This document shows, piece after piece, positions 44,960 to 53,407 of a stretch of 64,000 nucleotides of DNA. The translations under genes were made by a program, and so were the position numbers. Each line of letters opens with the position of its first letter. Position 1 is the first letter of the stretch. The DNA is from CAZWSX01 sp964636985 (lineage in GTDB: Bacteria; Planctomycetota; Planctomycetia; Pirellulales; Pirellulaceae): positions 124,001 to 188,000 of the forward strand of contig CAZWSX010000013.1 in the NCBI GenBank assembly GCA_964636985.1. The letters run 5' to 3'. A model generated the notes under the pieces. The model was given only the letters and a program-made list of their open reading frames with translations. It was not told where the DNA came from and made no database searches.

Positions 44960-44993
44960 CTCCTAAAACCTACACCCTCCTAAAACCAACACC
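44960..44993. repeat. 17-bp direct repeat, two copies
   Basis: CTCCTAAAACC followed by TACACC and then CTCCTAAAACC followed by AACACC, directly adjacent (44960-44976 and 44977-44993). It lies between the M24 gene stop and the response regulator start on the minus strand, where it could be a regulator-binding site for that promoter, or a chance duplication. Confidence 0.7.
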
Positions 44994-44997
44994 GCTC

Positions 44998-46185
44998 TCA
45001 AGCCAGCACAGGCAGAACGTCGTACTGGAGAGGTCCGCCGCTGACGTAGATCGTCTGATCCGGCCGGATATAGACGTCGATTTCGCTCCGACAGCCGAAT
45101 TCCCCATCCAGGTAGATTCCCGGCTCGACCGAAAAACAGGTCCGCGGCAGCAGCAGCCGGTCTTCGCGCGTTTCCAAGTTATCGATGTTGGCCCCGTTCC
45201 CGTGAACCTCACGCCCAATGCTGTGCCCCGTGCGGTGAAGGAAACGATCGCCGTAGCCAGCTTTCTCGATCACGGCCCGGCACGCATCGTCGACTTCCCA
45301 TCCGCGCACTTCGGCTCGCGATTCGATCCGCGTCTTCACCAGCGAGATCGCCGCATCGCGCGCCGCTGCGACAATCTTGAAGATCTTTTGGTACTTCTCA
45401 GGCACCGTCTTTCCTAAAAATCCCACCCGCGTCAAATCGCTGTACACACCCGCCGGGTGATCGACCTTCGCCCACAAGTCGATCAATAGGAAATCCCCCT
45501 CGCGAATAATCCCCGCATCACCAGGCCGCGGTTCGTAGTGCGGATCGGCACTATGCGCGTTGACCCCGACAATCGGCGCGTGATGCGCCGTGAGCCCCCG
45601 GCCATGGAAGTGCTTCATGATCACCTCTTGAACTTCCATCTCGTGAACCGAGCCGCCCCCGCGAACGCGCTCGACCACAAACTTCCACGCCGCATCGTAC
45701 GCCGTGGTCGTTCCTTGCTCGGCCCGCAAGTGCAGTTCCCACTGTTCATCGGACCACGCCGCCTCGAACAGCTGAATCAAGTCGCCTGACGAGACAATCT
45801 CGCAGCCCGTGCTGCGAACAAGCTCGATCGTTCCGGCGTCAACCCGTCCCATGTAAGGAATGTTTCCGCGCGGCGAGTACTCCATCGCCACACGCTTCGC
45901 AGCTCCGACAAGGCTGGCAACTCCCGCTTCCAACTCCGACCAGCGCAGGTAGATGGTCCGTTCACCCGGCAGGTGATCGAGCGCACCGGGCTCAATCCGA
46001 TGGACCAGCTTCCGCGGCGATCCCTTCGCCGGAATCCAGTAGTAGAACCGTCGCGAACCAATCGGCATCGTGTCCATGCCTAAGATCCGCCGCACCAGCG
46101 GGTTGCTGTTGCGAAAGTCGTACATCAGCCAACCATCAAAGCCGAACTTGCCAATGGCGGCTTGAATCGCATTCAAATCAAACAT
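44998..46185 (-). CDS. M24 family Xaa-Pro peptidase-like protein
   Basis: 395 residues. The N-terminal creatinase-like domain (about 1-150) precedes the M24 catalytic domain. Metal ligands are seen as Asp in LLIDLWAK, Asp in VYSDLTR, His in HRTGHSIG, Glu in SVEPGIY and Glu in CRSEIDVY. All five are present, so a two-metal aminopeptidase or creatinase-fold hydrolase is likely. No signal peptide, so cytoplasmic. The substrate (X-Pro peptides or a small amide) is open. The D-2-hydroxyacid dehydrogenase gene ends 19 bases upstream on the same strand, so they are likely co-transcribed. Confidence 0.9.
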   Translation of the reverse strand: MFDLNAIQAAIGKFGFDGWLMYDFRNSNPLVRRILGMDTMPIGSRRFYYWIPAKGSPRKLVHRIEPGALDHLPGERTIYLRWSELEAGVASLVGAAKRVAMEYSPRGNIPYMGRVDAGTIELVRSTGCEIVSSGDLIQLFEAAWSDEQWELHLRAEQGTTTAYDAAWKFVVERVRGGGSVHEMEVQEVIMKHFHGRGLTAHHAPIVGVNAHSADPHYEPRPGDAGIIREGDFLLIDLWAKVDHPAGVYSDLTRVGFLGKTVPEKYQKIFKIVAAARDAAISLVKTRIESRAEVRGWEVDDACRAVIEKAGYGDRFLHRTGHSIGREVHGNGANIDNLETREDRLLLPRTCFSVEPGIYLDGEFGCRSEIDVYIRPDQTIYVSGGPLQYDVLPVLA

Positions 46186-46204
46186 CGATCGATCCCTTCG
46201 TTGG

Positions 46205-47158
46205 TCACGCTTTCACTTCGTGCAGCAGCGGTTTACCCGCCAACCCCGCGCGCAAGTTCTCGACCGAAATCTCGGCCATCTGCCGGCGAGTTTGAATCGT
46301 CGCGCTGCCCAGATGCGGCGCGATCACCACATTGTCCAGCGTCAGCAGCGGGTGCTCGCGCGGCAGCGGTTCCGGCTCCGTCACATCCAGCCCCGCCGCG
46401 GCGATCTGTTTTTTGGCAAGCGCTTCGTACAAGTCCTGCGTATCCACCACGCCGCCGCGGGCGATATTCACCAAGATCGCCGTCGGCTTCATCATCGCCA
46501 GCGTCTTGCGATTGATCAAACCGCGCGTCGCCTCCGACAGCGGACAGCAAAGCATCACGTAGTCCGACGTCGCCAGCAGTTCTTCGAGCGACTTGTATTC
46601 GGCGCCGAGCTTCGCTTCGATTTCAGGGCGGCGATTGCGATTGTGATATTGCACCCGCATATCGAACCCACGCCCGCGCTTGGCGACTTGCTCGCCAATC
46701 CGCCCCAGGCCGATGATCCCAAGCGTCGCATGGTGAACCTCGTGGCCGAGCATGTAGCCAGGATCGTATCGCGTGAACTCAGTCGATCGGGCGTAACGGT
46801 CCCCTTCGACCAGCCGCCGCGCGGTCGAGAGGAGCAACGTGAACCCCATGTCGGCCGTCGCGCCGTCCAGAATTCCAGGCGTGTTCCCCACCGGAATCTT
46901 CCTCGCCGCGGCCGCCTTCAAATCGATATGGTCAACACCCACGCCGTAGTTGCTCACCACTCGCAGTTGCGGAAACCGATCCAGCAGCGGGCCATCGACT
47001 CGCGGATGGCCATACGTGTAGATCGCAATCACACCGTCATCTTCGGCGCTGGGAGTCGCACTCCAGTCGACCCAGTCGATTTCGCCCTGCGTGAGTTCCA
47101 AGACAATCGGCGCCAGCGGCCCATCGGCCATAACGCGCGGTGGTTGTTGAGAGGGCAT
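46205..47158 (-). CDS. D-2-hydroxyacid dehydrogenase (glyoxylate/hydroxypyruvate reductase-like)
   Basis: 317 residues from the ATG at 47158 (MPSQQPPRVM); a TTG at 47260 would add an atypical tail. NAD(P)-binding motif GLGRIGEQVAKRG, catalytic Arg in NIARGG, Glu in DVTEPEPL and His in APHLGSAT are all present. VSNYGVGVDHID is the usual substrate-domain motif. Closest to glyoxylate / hydroxypyruvate or 2-ketogluconate reductases. The cofactor strand ends with YHNRNRRPE (Arg/Asn), which usually means NADPH preference. Possibly in one transcript with the M24 gene 19 bases downstream. Confidence 0.92.
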   Translation of the reverse strand: MPSQQPPRVMADGPLAPIVLELTQGEIDWVDWSATPSAEDDGVIAIYTYGHPRVDGPLLDRFPQLRVVSNYGVGVDHIDLKAAAARKIPVGNTPGILDGATADMGFTLLLSTARRLVEGDRYARSTEFTRYDPGYMLGHEVHHATLGIIGLGRIGEQVAKRGRGFDMRVQYHNRNRRPEIEAKLGAEYKSLEELLATSDYVMLCCPLSEATRGLINRKTLAMMKPTAILVNIARGGVVDTQDLYEALAKKQIAAAGLDVTEPEPLPREHPLLTLDNVVIAPHLGSATIQTRRQMAEISVENLRAGLAGKPLLHEVKA

Positions 47159-47361
47159 GAAGAGATTGCTCACGAATGCGGACGGAAAATGGTGTCCACA
47201 TTCTAGCGTGAGCCGCACAAACGCTGGCGGTCGCCCCACTACCGGCAGAGAACGAGCCAAGACCGCAAGCTGCTGACTTCACAAATCAAAAATCAGCAAT
47301 CATCAATCGATTAACGTTCTCTGCCGCTCGGCAAGTTTCTTAGAAAGCAGAGCGCACTGCA

Positions 47362-47381
47362 CACAGACAAGATTGTCTGTG
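47362..47381 (-). repeat. Palindromic repeat copy F (inverted)
   Basis: Reads on the minus strand as CACAGACA-ATCT-TGTCTGTG, one loop base different from copies A, B and E. It is preceded there by CTAAAAAAGTGG. It lies between the dehydrogenase start and the metK stop. Confidence 0.85.
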
Positions 47382-47409
47382 CCACTTTTTTAGAGGCCAC
47401 CTTCACCGT

Positions 47410-47431
47410 GGACGGACGGGATTGTCCGTCC
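47410..47431 (-). repeat. Palindromic repeat copy G (variant stem, inverted)
   Basis: Minus strand GGACGGAC-AATCCC-GTCCGTCC, 8-bp stem plus a G-T wobble. Together with copy F it reproduces, in inverted orientation, the two-stem composite of 26373-26443. Confidence 0.82.
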
Positions 47432-47443
47432 TACTTTTCGTCT

Positions 47444-47475
47444 TCTCCGGTCTCTCCGGGTCTCCGCGGTGAATC
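47444..47475. repeat. 32-bp outer repeat, copy 2
   Basis: Near-identical to 28820-28851 (one difference, CTCTCC against CCCTCC). It ends six bases before the metK stop codon and follows copies F and G. Confidence 0.8.
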
Positions 47476-47481
47476 CTCAAA

Positions 47482-48645
47482 CTAGACGGCGCTCTTCAGC
47501 TCGCTCGCCTTGTTCGTCGCTTCCCACTTGAAGTCGGCGTCGCTGCGGCCGAAGTGGCCGCCGGCGGCCGTCTTCTGGTAGATCGGGCGACGCAGGTCGA
47601 GGTAATCGATGATCGATCGCGGCGTCAGCGAGAAGACCTTGCGAACAGCGGCGCAAATCTTATCGTCCGAAACCGTGCCGGTGCCGAACGTATCCACGCG
47701 CACGCTCACCGGCTCGCTCACGCCAATCGCGTACGCGACTTGTACTTCGCAACGCTTGGCCAGGCCTGAAGCGACTACGTTCTTCGCGACGTGGCGAGCC
47801 ATGTAGGCAGCGCTGCGGTCGACCTTGGTCGGGTCCTTGCCGCTGAACGCGCCACCACCGTGACGGCCCCAACCGCCGTAGGTGTCGACGATGATCTTGC
47901 GGCCCGTCAAGCCGCAGTCGCCGTGAGGACCACCAACGACGAACTTGCCCGTCGGGTTAATGTGATATTTGATTTCGCCTTTGATCAGTTCCGCAGGCAG
48001 AACTGGCTTGATCGCCTTCTCGATCACGTACTCGCGGATTTGCTTGTTCTCGACATCGGGCGAGTGCTGCGTGGAAACGACCACCGTATCGATCCGCACC
48101 GGCTTGTCGCCGTCGTATTCGACCGTGACTTGGCTCTTGGCATCGGGACGAAGCCAGTTCACGTCCTTAGCGAAGCGAAGGTCGGTCAGCTTATTGATCA
48201 CGCGGTGCGCCAGCGCGATCGGCAACGGCATCAGCTCGGGAGTTTCGTCGATCGCGTAACCGAACATGAGGCCTTGATCGCCGGCGCCGATGTCCTTGCC
48301 CGCAGCCGCGTCGTCGTTCACCCCTTGCGCGATGTCCGGGCTTTGGCGGTCGAGCATCACCATCACGGCGCAAGTATCGCCGCAGATGCCCGATTGGTCG
48401 TCGGTGTAGCCAACCTGGTTGATCACCTTGCGGACGATGTCCGGATACTGCACCTGAGCCTTGGTCGTGATTTCGCCGGCGATGATCGCCACGCCGGTCG
48501 TCACCATCGTTTCGCAGGCAACGCGGCTGTACTTGTCCTGAGCCAACAGAGCGTCGAGAACGCCGTCGGAAATTTGGTCGGCCAACTTGTCGGGGTGGCC
48601 CATGCTGACGGATTCGCTAGTAAACAAAAACTTTCCAGAGGCCAC
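47482..48645 (-). CDS. metK: S-adenosylmethionine synthase
   Basis: 387 residues from the GTG at 48645 (GGAG eleven bases upstream); the frame is open to 48717 but the family begins close to SGKFLFTSESVSMGHPDK, as here. It makes SAM from methionine and ATP. GHPDKLADQISDGVLDA, GAGDQGLMFGYA (ATP site), and GGGAFSGKDPTKVDRSAAY are complete. Length equals the usual ~385-400. It would supply the methyltransferases in the window. No SAM riboswitch was recognised upstream. Confidence 0.96.
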   Translation of the reverse strand: MASGKFLFTSESVSMGHPDKLADQISDGVLDALLAQDKYSRVACETMVTTGVAIIAGEITTKAQVQYPDIVRKVINQVGYTDDQSGICGDTCAVMVMLDRQSPDIAQGVNDDAAAGKDIGAGDQGLMFGYAIDETPELMPLPIALAHRVINKLTDLRFAKDVNWLRPDAKSQVTVEYDGDKPVRIDTVVVSTQHSPDVENKQIREYVIEKAIKPVLPAELIKGEIKYHINPTGKFVVGGPHGDCGLTGRKIIVDTYGGWGRHGGGAFSGKDPTKVDRSAAYMARHVAKNVVASGLAKRCEVQVAYAIGVSEPVSVRVDTFGTGTVSDDKICAAVRKVFSLTPRSIIDYLDLRRPIYQKTAAGGHFGRSDADFKWEATNKASELKSAV

Positions 48646-49103
48646 GGACAAGCTCCAAAGCAAAGGGGGTCGGGTGCCGCTAGTGAGGCAAAAGTCTATC
48701 GCGGCAAAATCGGGCAATCGAACCGCTCATGATAGGGGCCTAAGGCAAGCCTTCACAAGGGACTCCCCTTCCCATAAACGCCGGCTAGTCGATGAGACGA
48801 TGCGATCGCCTACCGTAACTCGACGTCGCGAGACGCCGAATCTATTCCCCAGACTATGGCTATTTTTGCCATCGAGTTTCTGCTCTCCAAGTTTCGAATG
48901 GCCACGACTTTGGCGGGTTTTCCGCAATTGCCTCTCGATTACCATCAAACCATCCTAAGAAATATGCCTCCCCCCTGTAGGGGCGATATCCGATGAGCGG
49001 ACGCTATCGATAGGCTTCATCTTGGAGTCTGAGAAACATCGTTTCAGGAACCGCGCTACGCGCAGAGGGCGGGCGATGTTTTCAGCCTAGGAACTCTTCT
49101 GGT
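48646..49103. other. 458-base divergent intergenic region
   Basis: Between metK (-) and the A-T-TE synthetase (+). It should carry both promoters. An ATGGC-TATTTTT-GCCAT stem is at 48856-48872 and GCGATCGC near 48806. No coding frame or known riboswitch seen. Confidence 0.45.
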
Positions 49104-51818
49104 ATGAAGCCAATGAGCTTGTGGCATCGAGCCCACCCCGACTTTGGGGTGGCATCCCGCCTTGGAGCTGCTAGCGGGGCGCGTAACAGCAAACCACAAC
49201 GTTCGAGCACATCGCGCGATACGTCCGGAGACGTCGTCGATTGCCTTCCGCGAAGCGTTCTCTGCGAAATTCGTAGGCACGCGCTCAGCCGACCACTCGA
49301 TGTCGCCCTCGAAGATGGTTCCCAACCAGGCGCGCCGAAAACCTGGAGCTACCGCCAACTCTGGCTCGCCTCGGCAAAGATCGCCCGGCGCCTGACGGCG
49401 CTCAGTGTGCGAAGCGGCGACTCCGTTGCCATCGCACTTCCGCGCGGCACGCAGCACATCGTTTGCGAACTCGCGGCCATGCAAGCCGGTGTCACGTTCT
49501 TCCCGTTGTCGGTCGACCAACCGATCCACCGTCTGATGCGGATGGCGATCGACTGCACGGCCAAAGTCATGCTGACGCACCGCGAAGTCACCGTTGCTGG
49601 CGCCGCAGCCGAGTTGGACACCATCGACGTCGCCCCCTGGTTCGACGACCTCGATGGTCCGCCGGTGGAGCGCGAGCCACGCATTGATTCGCCCGAAGCG
49701 CATCGTCCCGACTCCATCGCATACGGCATATTTACCTCAGGTTCCACGGGAACCCCCAAGGCCACCGTCCTGCGGCATCGTGGTTTGTCGAACCTCGTCG
49801 CAGCTCAACGCGAGTTCCTCCGCATCGGCGAGGGGACGCGCGTTCTGCAATTTGCCGCGCCCTGCTTCGACGCCTCGATCAGCGAGATCTTCGTGACGCT
49901 GGCCGCGGGTGGAACTCTGTGCATTGTGTCGCCCGCTGAACTCACGCCAGGCGAATCGCTTTGGCGGACCCTTCGCGATCGGAAGATTCAGGCCGTCACG
50001 TTGCCTCCCTCGATTCTCGCGATGCTCCCGCGCAATGGCTTGCCGGCGCTCAAGACGCTCGTCGTCGCAGGCGAAGCATGTTCGGCGGAACTGGCCACGC
50101 AATGGTCGATCGGCCGGCGCCTGATCAACGCCTACGGCCCCAGCGAATGCACCGTTTGTGCCACGATGTACGAGTGCCCCGAAGGCGAACAAGCCGCGCC
50201 GCCCCTCGGGCAGCCCATCGCCGGAGCAAAACTCAAAGTGATGGCCGGCGACCATCAAGCGACGGTCAACGAGGTCGGCGAACTATGGATCGGCGGCCTT
50301 GGCGTCGGCGCCGGTTACGTGAACTCCCCTGCGCCGAACGCCGAACGATTCGTCACGGCGCCTGGTGAACAAGATCGCGAAACATGGTTTCGCACCGGCG
50401 ACCTGGTTCGTGTCGACACCGATGGCGCCATGCACTTCTGCGGTCGCGCCGACGACCAGATCAAACTCCGCGGCATTCGCATCGAACCCGCCGAGATTCA
50501 AGCCGTACTCGAACGAATCCCGGGCATCAGGCAAGCGATCGTACAACCGTTTGACAAGACCGACACCAAGCTCACCGCGCATTTGCTGATCGATTCGCTC
50601 ACGCCACCACGGCTGCGCGAGCTTCTTGTGAAGTGTCGCCAGGCATCCGCTCAGCATTTGCCTTTGACGATGATCCCCTCGCGATTCTTCGCGCAAACGC
50701 AATGGCCGCGAACCGACAGCGGCAAGGTAGCCCGCGATCGCTTGCGCGAGTCGGCCGTCGAGATGCTCGATGACATTGGCAGTTCGGACGATGCATTGGC
50801 CCCCCGTGACGCGCTCGAACACGCCGTGTTGCACGCTTTCCGTCGAACGCTCCACGCCCCGCGACTGGGAATGAACGACAACTTTTTTGCTGCCGGTGGC
50901 GACTCGCTCGTGGCTGCCCATTTGGCGAACGAAATTGAACTGTCGACGGGACAATCGTTCTCGCTCGGCATGCTCGCGTCTTGCACCACGCCCGACGAAG
51001 TCGCGCAGGGATTGCGGCAGCATCAACACAAGTCGCAACGTTGCCTGGTTTCGTTACGAACAGGTCGCCGCGACCGAGCCCCCCTCTTTCTCGTGCACCC
51101 AGGCGGTGGAAACGTGCTCTGCTATCTGCCGCTAGCACGAGCGTTGCCCGATGACTTGCCTTGCTATGCTTTTCAAGCCAGAGGAATTACGGGTGGTGAA
51201 CCGCCTGTTCAAACGATCGACGAAATGGCTGCCAGCTACGTGGAAGCGATGCGGGGGGCACAGCCCAGCGGACCGTACACAATCGCCGGCTGGTCGTTCG
51301 GCGGCTTTGTCGCTTACGAAATGGCTCGCCAACTCGCTAAACAGGGGGAGCGCGTGGCATGGCTGGGGTTGATCGATGCCAGCCTCGGTTACTGCACCCA
51401 CATTGTGAAGGAGGTTTCAGGAAGCCAAACGCTGGAAACGGGCCTTCGCGACGGTGCCGATAGCCTGGGAGGCGCCGCGGTCGGTCTGGCTCGATCGATG
51501 GGCGTCTTTCCGGAGGGCCTGCGGGGCGATCGATTGCGGGGTTACGTCGACGTGTTTCTGGCCAACATTCGGGCTCTATCCCGCTGGCAGCCAAGGAATT
51601 ACGATGACGCCGTGCACGTCTTGTTCGGCCCCAATGCGGCGATCGAGCGGCGTCGCTGGCCCGACCGCGAGTGGTCGCGCTGGTGCCGGCGCGTGATTGC
51701 AACGCCCTTGGAAGGAAGCCACTTGACGTTGATGCGCGAACCTGATGTGATCCGGCTCGCCGAGGCCATTGCGACCGCCCTCGATCCATCGGCATCCAAT
51801 CCTTACTCCGGGCCGTAA
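49104..51818 (+). CDS. Single-module adenylation-carrier-thioesterase synthetase (A-T-TE)
   Basis: 904 residues, with no condensation or ketosynthase domain. Adenylation domain ~55-545: A3 TSGSTGTPKA (211-220), A5 NAYGPSE, A7 WFRTGDL, A8 GRADDQIKLRGIRIEP and the A10 Lys541. A carrier domain has NFFAAGGDSLVAAH with Ser601 as phosphopantetheine site. The thioesterase has GWSFGG with Ser731, Asp758 in LIDAS and a late His in EGSHL. By motif counting the ten specificity residues read D-A-S-T-V-A-A-V-C-K (Asp256 to Lys541). This differs from the phenylalanine code of GrsA at the Trp239 position and is of the aromatic amino-acid type; from memory it resembles tyrosine-activating domains. Such A-T-TE enzymes can activate and release or dimerise one substrate. 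Followed 27 bases later by a methyltransferase. Confidence 0.9.
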   Translation: MKPMSLWHRAHPDFGVASRLGAASGARNSKPQRSSTSRDTSGDVVDCLPRSVLCEIRRHALSRPLDVALEDGSQPGAPKTWSYRQLWLASAKIARRLTALSVRSGDSVAIALPRGTQHIVCELAAMQAGVTFFPLSVDQPIHRLMRMAIDCTAKVMLTHREVTVAGAAAELDTIDVAPWFDDLDGPPVEREPRIDSPEAHRPDSIAYGIFTSGSTGTPKATVLRHRGLSNLVAAQREFLRIGEGTRVLQFAAPCFDASISEIFVTLAAGGTLCIVSPAELTPGESLWRTLRDRKIQAVTLPPSILAMLPRNGLPALKTLVVAGEACSAELATQWSIGRRLINAYGPSECTVCATMYECPEGEQAAPPLGQPIAGAKLKVMAGDHQATVNEVGELWIGGLGVGAGYVNSPAPNAERFVTAPGEQDRETWFRTGDLVRVDTDGAMHFCGRADDQIKLRGIRIEPAEIQAVLERIPGIRQAIVQPFDKTDTKLTAHLLIDSLTPPRLRELLVKCRQASAQHLPLTMIPSRFFAQTQWPRTDSGKVARDRLRESAVEMLDDIGSSDDALAPRDALEHAVLHAFRRTLHAPRLGMNDNFFAAGGDSLVAAHLANEIELSTGQSFSLGMLASCTTPDEVAQGLRQHQHKSQRCLVSLRTGRRDRAPLFLVHPGGGNVLCYLPLARALPDDLPCYAFQARGITGGEPPVQTIDEMAASYVEAMRGAQPSGPYTIAGWSFGGFVAYEMARQLAKQGERVAWLGLIDASLGYCTHIVKEVSGSQTLETGLRDGADSLGGAAVGLARSMGVFPEGLRGDRLRGYVDVFLANIRALSRWQPRNYDDAVHVLFGPNAAIERRRWPDREWSRWCRRVIATPLEGSHLTLMREPDVIRLAEAIATALDPSASNPYSGP

Positions 51819-51844
51819 GTTTCCCCTCAAGGCAGATTTGGCGC

Positions 51845-52594
51845 ATGTCGCAAGTGAGTTCGACATTGACGACATCGGTGCCCATTACCACGCTCGACGG
51901 GAGCGCGGCGGTCAATTTCGATCGCATGGCCGGCTGGTACGACCGGTTGGCCCAGTGGTATTCATGGGGCCGCATTCGCCAGGCAAAACTAAGCCAACTC
52001 AAGTACATCCAGCGCGGCGATAAGGTGATCTACTGCGGCGTCGGCACCGGCGAAGAAGCCGTCGCCGCCTGCAAAGCCGGCGCGCAAGTCACCTGTGTTG
52101 ACTCCTCCCGCAAGATGCTCGACCAACTGGCCGCCCGCTTGGCGGCCGACGGGCTCTCGGCCGAATTGATTTGCGGCGATCAGTTCAAACACCGCAAGTT
52201 TGGACATTACGACGTTGTCGTGGCCAACTTCTTTTTGAACTGTTTCCGCGACGAGCCAATGATCCGGGCCCTGATGTACCTGATGGGGCTCGCCCGGCGG
52301 AACGGCCTGTTAATGATTGCCGATATCGCGCCATTGCAAGGCAACATCTTTTCGCGGATGTGGCAATGGTCGTACAATTTTATTGGGATCGCTCCTTTTT
52401 GGATGATGGGGCTGGTGCCGATGCACAAGGTGTTCGACTACGGAAAGATTTGCCCAGTCATCCGTCTCAAGCACGAGAAGACCGAGACCTTCCGTTTACT
52501 GCCGTTCGGACCACCGGCGTTCATTTCGTTGATCGTGCGACGCGCCGACGACGAAGCCGAAGCGGCCGCGGCCGAGAGCACCAAACGAACTTAA
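51845..52594 (+). CDS. Class I SAM-dependent methyltransferase
   Basis: 249 residues. SAM motif I is VIYCGVGTGEEAVAACKAGAQVTCVDSS, with GxGxG in CGVGTG and the ribose-binding Asp after strand 2. YDVVVANFFLN is motif II/III and the rest is the usual Rossmann core. N-terminal FDRMAGWYDRLAQWYS is typical of ubiquinone/menaquinone-type or small-molecule methyltransferases. No membrane helix of note, but a hydrophobic WMMGLVPMHKVF stretch is in the C-terminal half. It starts 27 bases after the synthetase stop, so co-transcription and methylation of the synthetase product are plausible. The target is not shown. Confidence 0.9.
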   Translation: MSQVSSTLTTSVPITTLDGSAAVNFDRMAGWYDRLAQWYSWGRIRQAKLSQLKYIQRGDKVIYCGVGTGEEAVAACKAGAQVTCVDSSRKMLDQLAARLAADGLSAELICGDQFKHRKFGHYDVVVANFFLNCFRDEPMIRALMYLMGLARRNGLLMIADIAPLQGNIFSRMWQWSYNFIGIAPFWMMGLVPMHKVFDYGKICPVIRLKHEKTETFRLLPFGPPAFISLIVRRADDEAEAAAAESTKRT

Positions 52595-52651
52595 CTCCCA
52601 AAGGATTGCCAGCCAGCGTTCGGCCCGACCTCCATCGGTCGCGTTCCAGCC

Positions 52652-53122
52652 ATGCCTATCGTTCTCCAACTCATCGTGCCGTTTAGCCTGATCCTGTTGG
52701 GAACGTTGGTGATTGTCAGCATTGTGCGCAGTCGCCAACCCAAGCGGCACAATGTCGACAAGGCGCGACAACTCTTCCAGTTGCGACGCGAATGGCTCGA
52801 GGCGCGCTATCTCACGCTGGCCTCCAACAGTGGAAAACCTCGCGGCCTCCGGTGGGCCGATTGCGATTTCGACGACGGCCTGGCCCTCGCCCGCGACCGC
52901 TCCTCGGGCGAGCTCCGCGGTTTGATCGGCTGCACCATCCGCTTCGAGGCCATCGAAGGAGGCGGGATGGAAGACAACCCCAACGTGGGAAATCTGCGCC
53001 TGGCCACGGCCGTGTTCCACTTCCAAAAAGGCCAATGGACCACCGACGGGCGAACTCTCTTCAACTTGAATCCCGCCCAGGCCATCGAGCGGTTCACGCT
53101 CGAACTAGAGACCGTCGAGTAG
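52652..53122 (+). CDS. Small membrane-anchored protein of the synthetase cluster, unknown
   Basis: 156 residues. One N-terminal transmembrane helix (LQLIVPFSLILLGTLVIVSIV) followed by a positive RSRQPKRHN flank, so the C-terminal domain is cytoplasmic. That domain (LRREWLEARYLTLASNSGKPRGLRWADCDFDDGLALARDRSSGELRGLIGCTIRFEAIEG) is not assigned but has a conserved-looking core ending GRTLFNLNPAQAIERFTLELE. It is 57 bases after the methyltransferase on the same strand and may be in the same operon; a scaffold or helper role is possible. The next gene is 285 bases further. Confidence 0.7.
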   Translation: MPIVLQLIVPFSLILLGTLVIVSIVRSRQPKRHNVDKARQLFQLRREWLEARYLTLASNSGKPRGLRWADCDFDDGLALARDRSSGELRGLIGCTIRFEAIEGGGMEDNPNVGNLRLATAVFHFQKGQWTTDGRTLFNLNPAQAIERFTLELETVE

Positions 53123-53230
53123 GCCAAAACGCCGCACGCTCTTGGTAAAGACCTAGAGAAACCAGCGTTGATCTAAGACCCCTGGTCGTCGCAACAGACG
53201 GGCGGTTTGGGTAAACTTTGCTGACCCATA

Positions 53231-53247
53231 AATCGGTGCTGCCGATT
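53231..53247 (+). terminator. Small hairpin after the synthetase cluster
   Basis: AATCGG-TGCTG-CCGATT, 6-bp stem, about 110 bases past the last cluster stop. Weak, no T tract. Confidence 0.35.
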
Positions 53248-53345
53248 GTAGGCCCAAATACCTCGCACAACGGGCCGACCGTGGCTTTTTTCGCTCCGCG
53301 ATCCACCGCATTTTCAGGGATGAATTCTTCGACTCAATTATCTTG

Positions 53346-53383
53346 GAATTGGCCCACCGTCTCGTAGGAGGACGGTCCAATTC
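53346..53383 (+). promoter_or_regulatory. Long leader hairpin before the SHD1 gene
   Basis: GAATTGG-ccc-ACCGTC (53346-53361) pairs with GACGGT-CCAATTC (53371-53383), a 13-bp stem with a three-base bulge and the loop TCGTAGGAG. It ends 24 bases before the ATG at 53408, so it is probably in the 5' leader, and may affect translation or mRNA stability. Confidence 0.6.
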
Positions 53384-53407
53384 GACAACCGGAAGTGAGA
53401 AAGTTCT

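Noticed and set aside
48646..49103. SAM riboswitch upstream of metK
   Set aside because: No recognised SAM-I or SAM-II elements; the stems seen are short and not conserved motifs.
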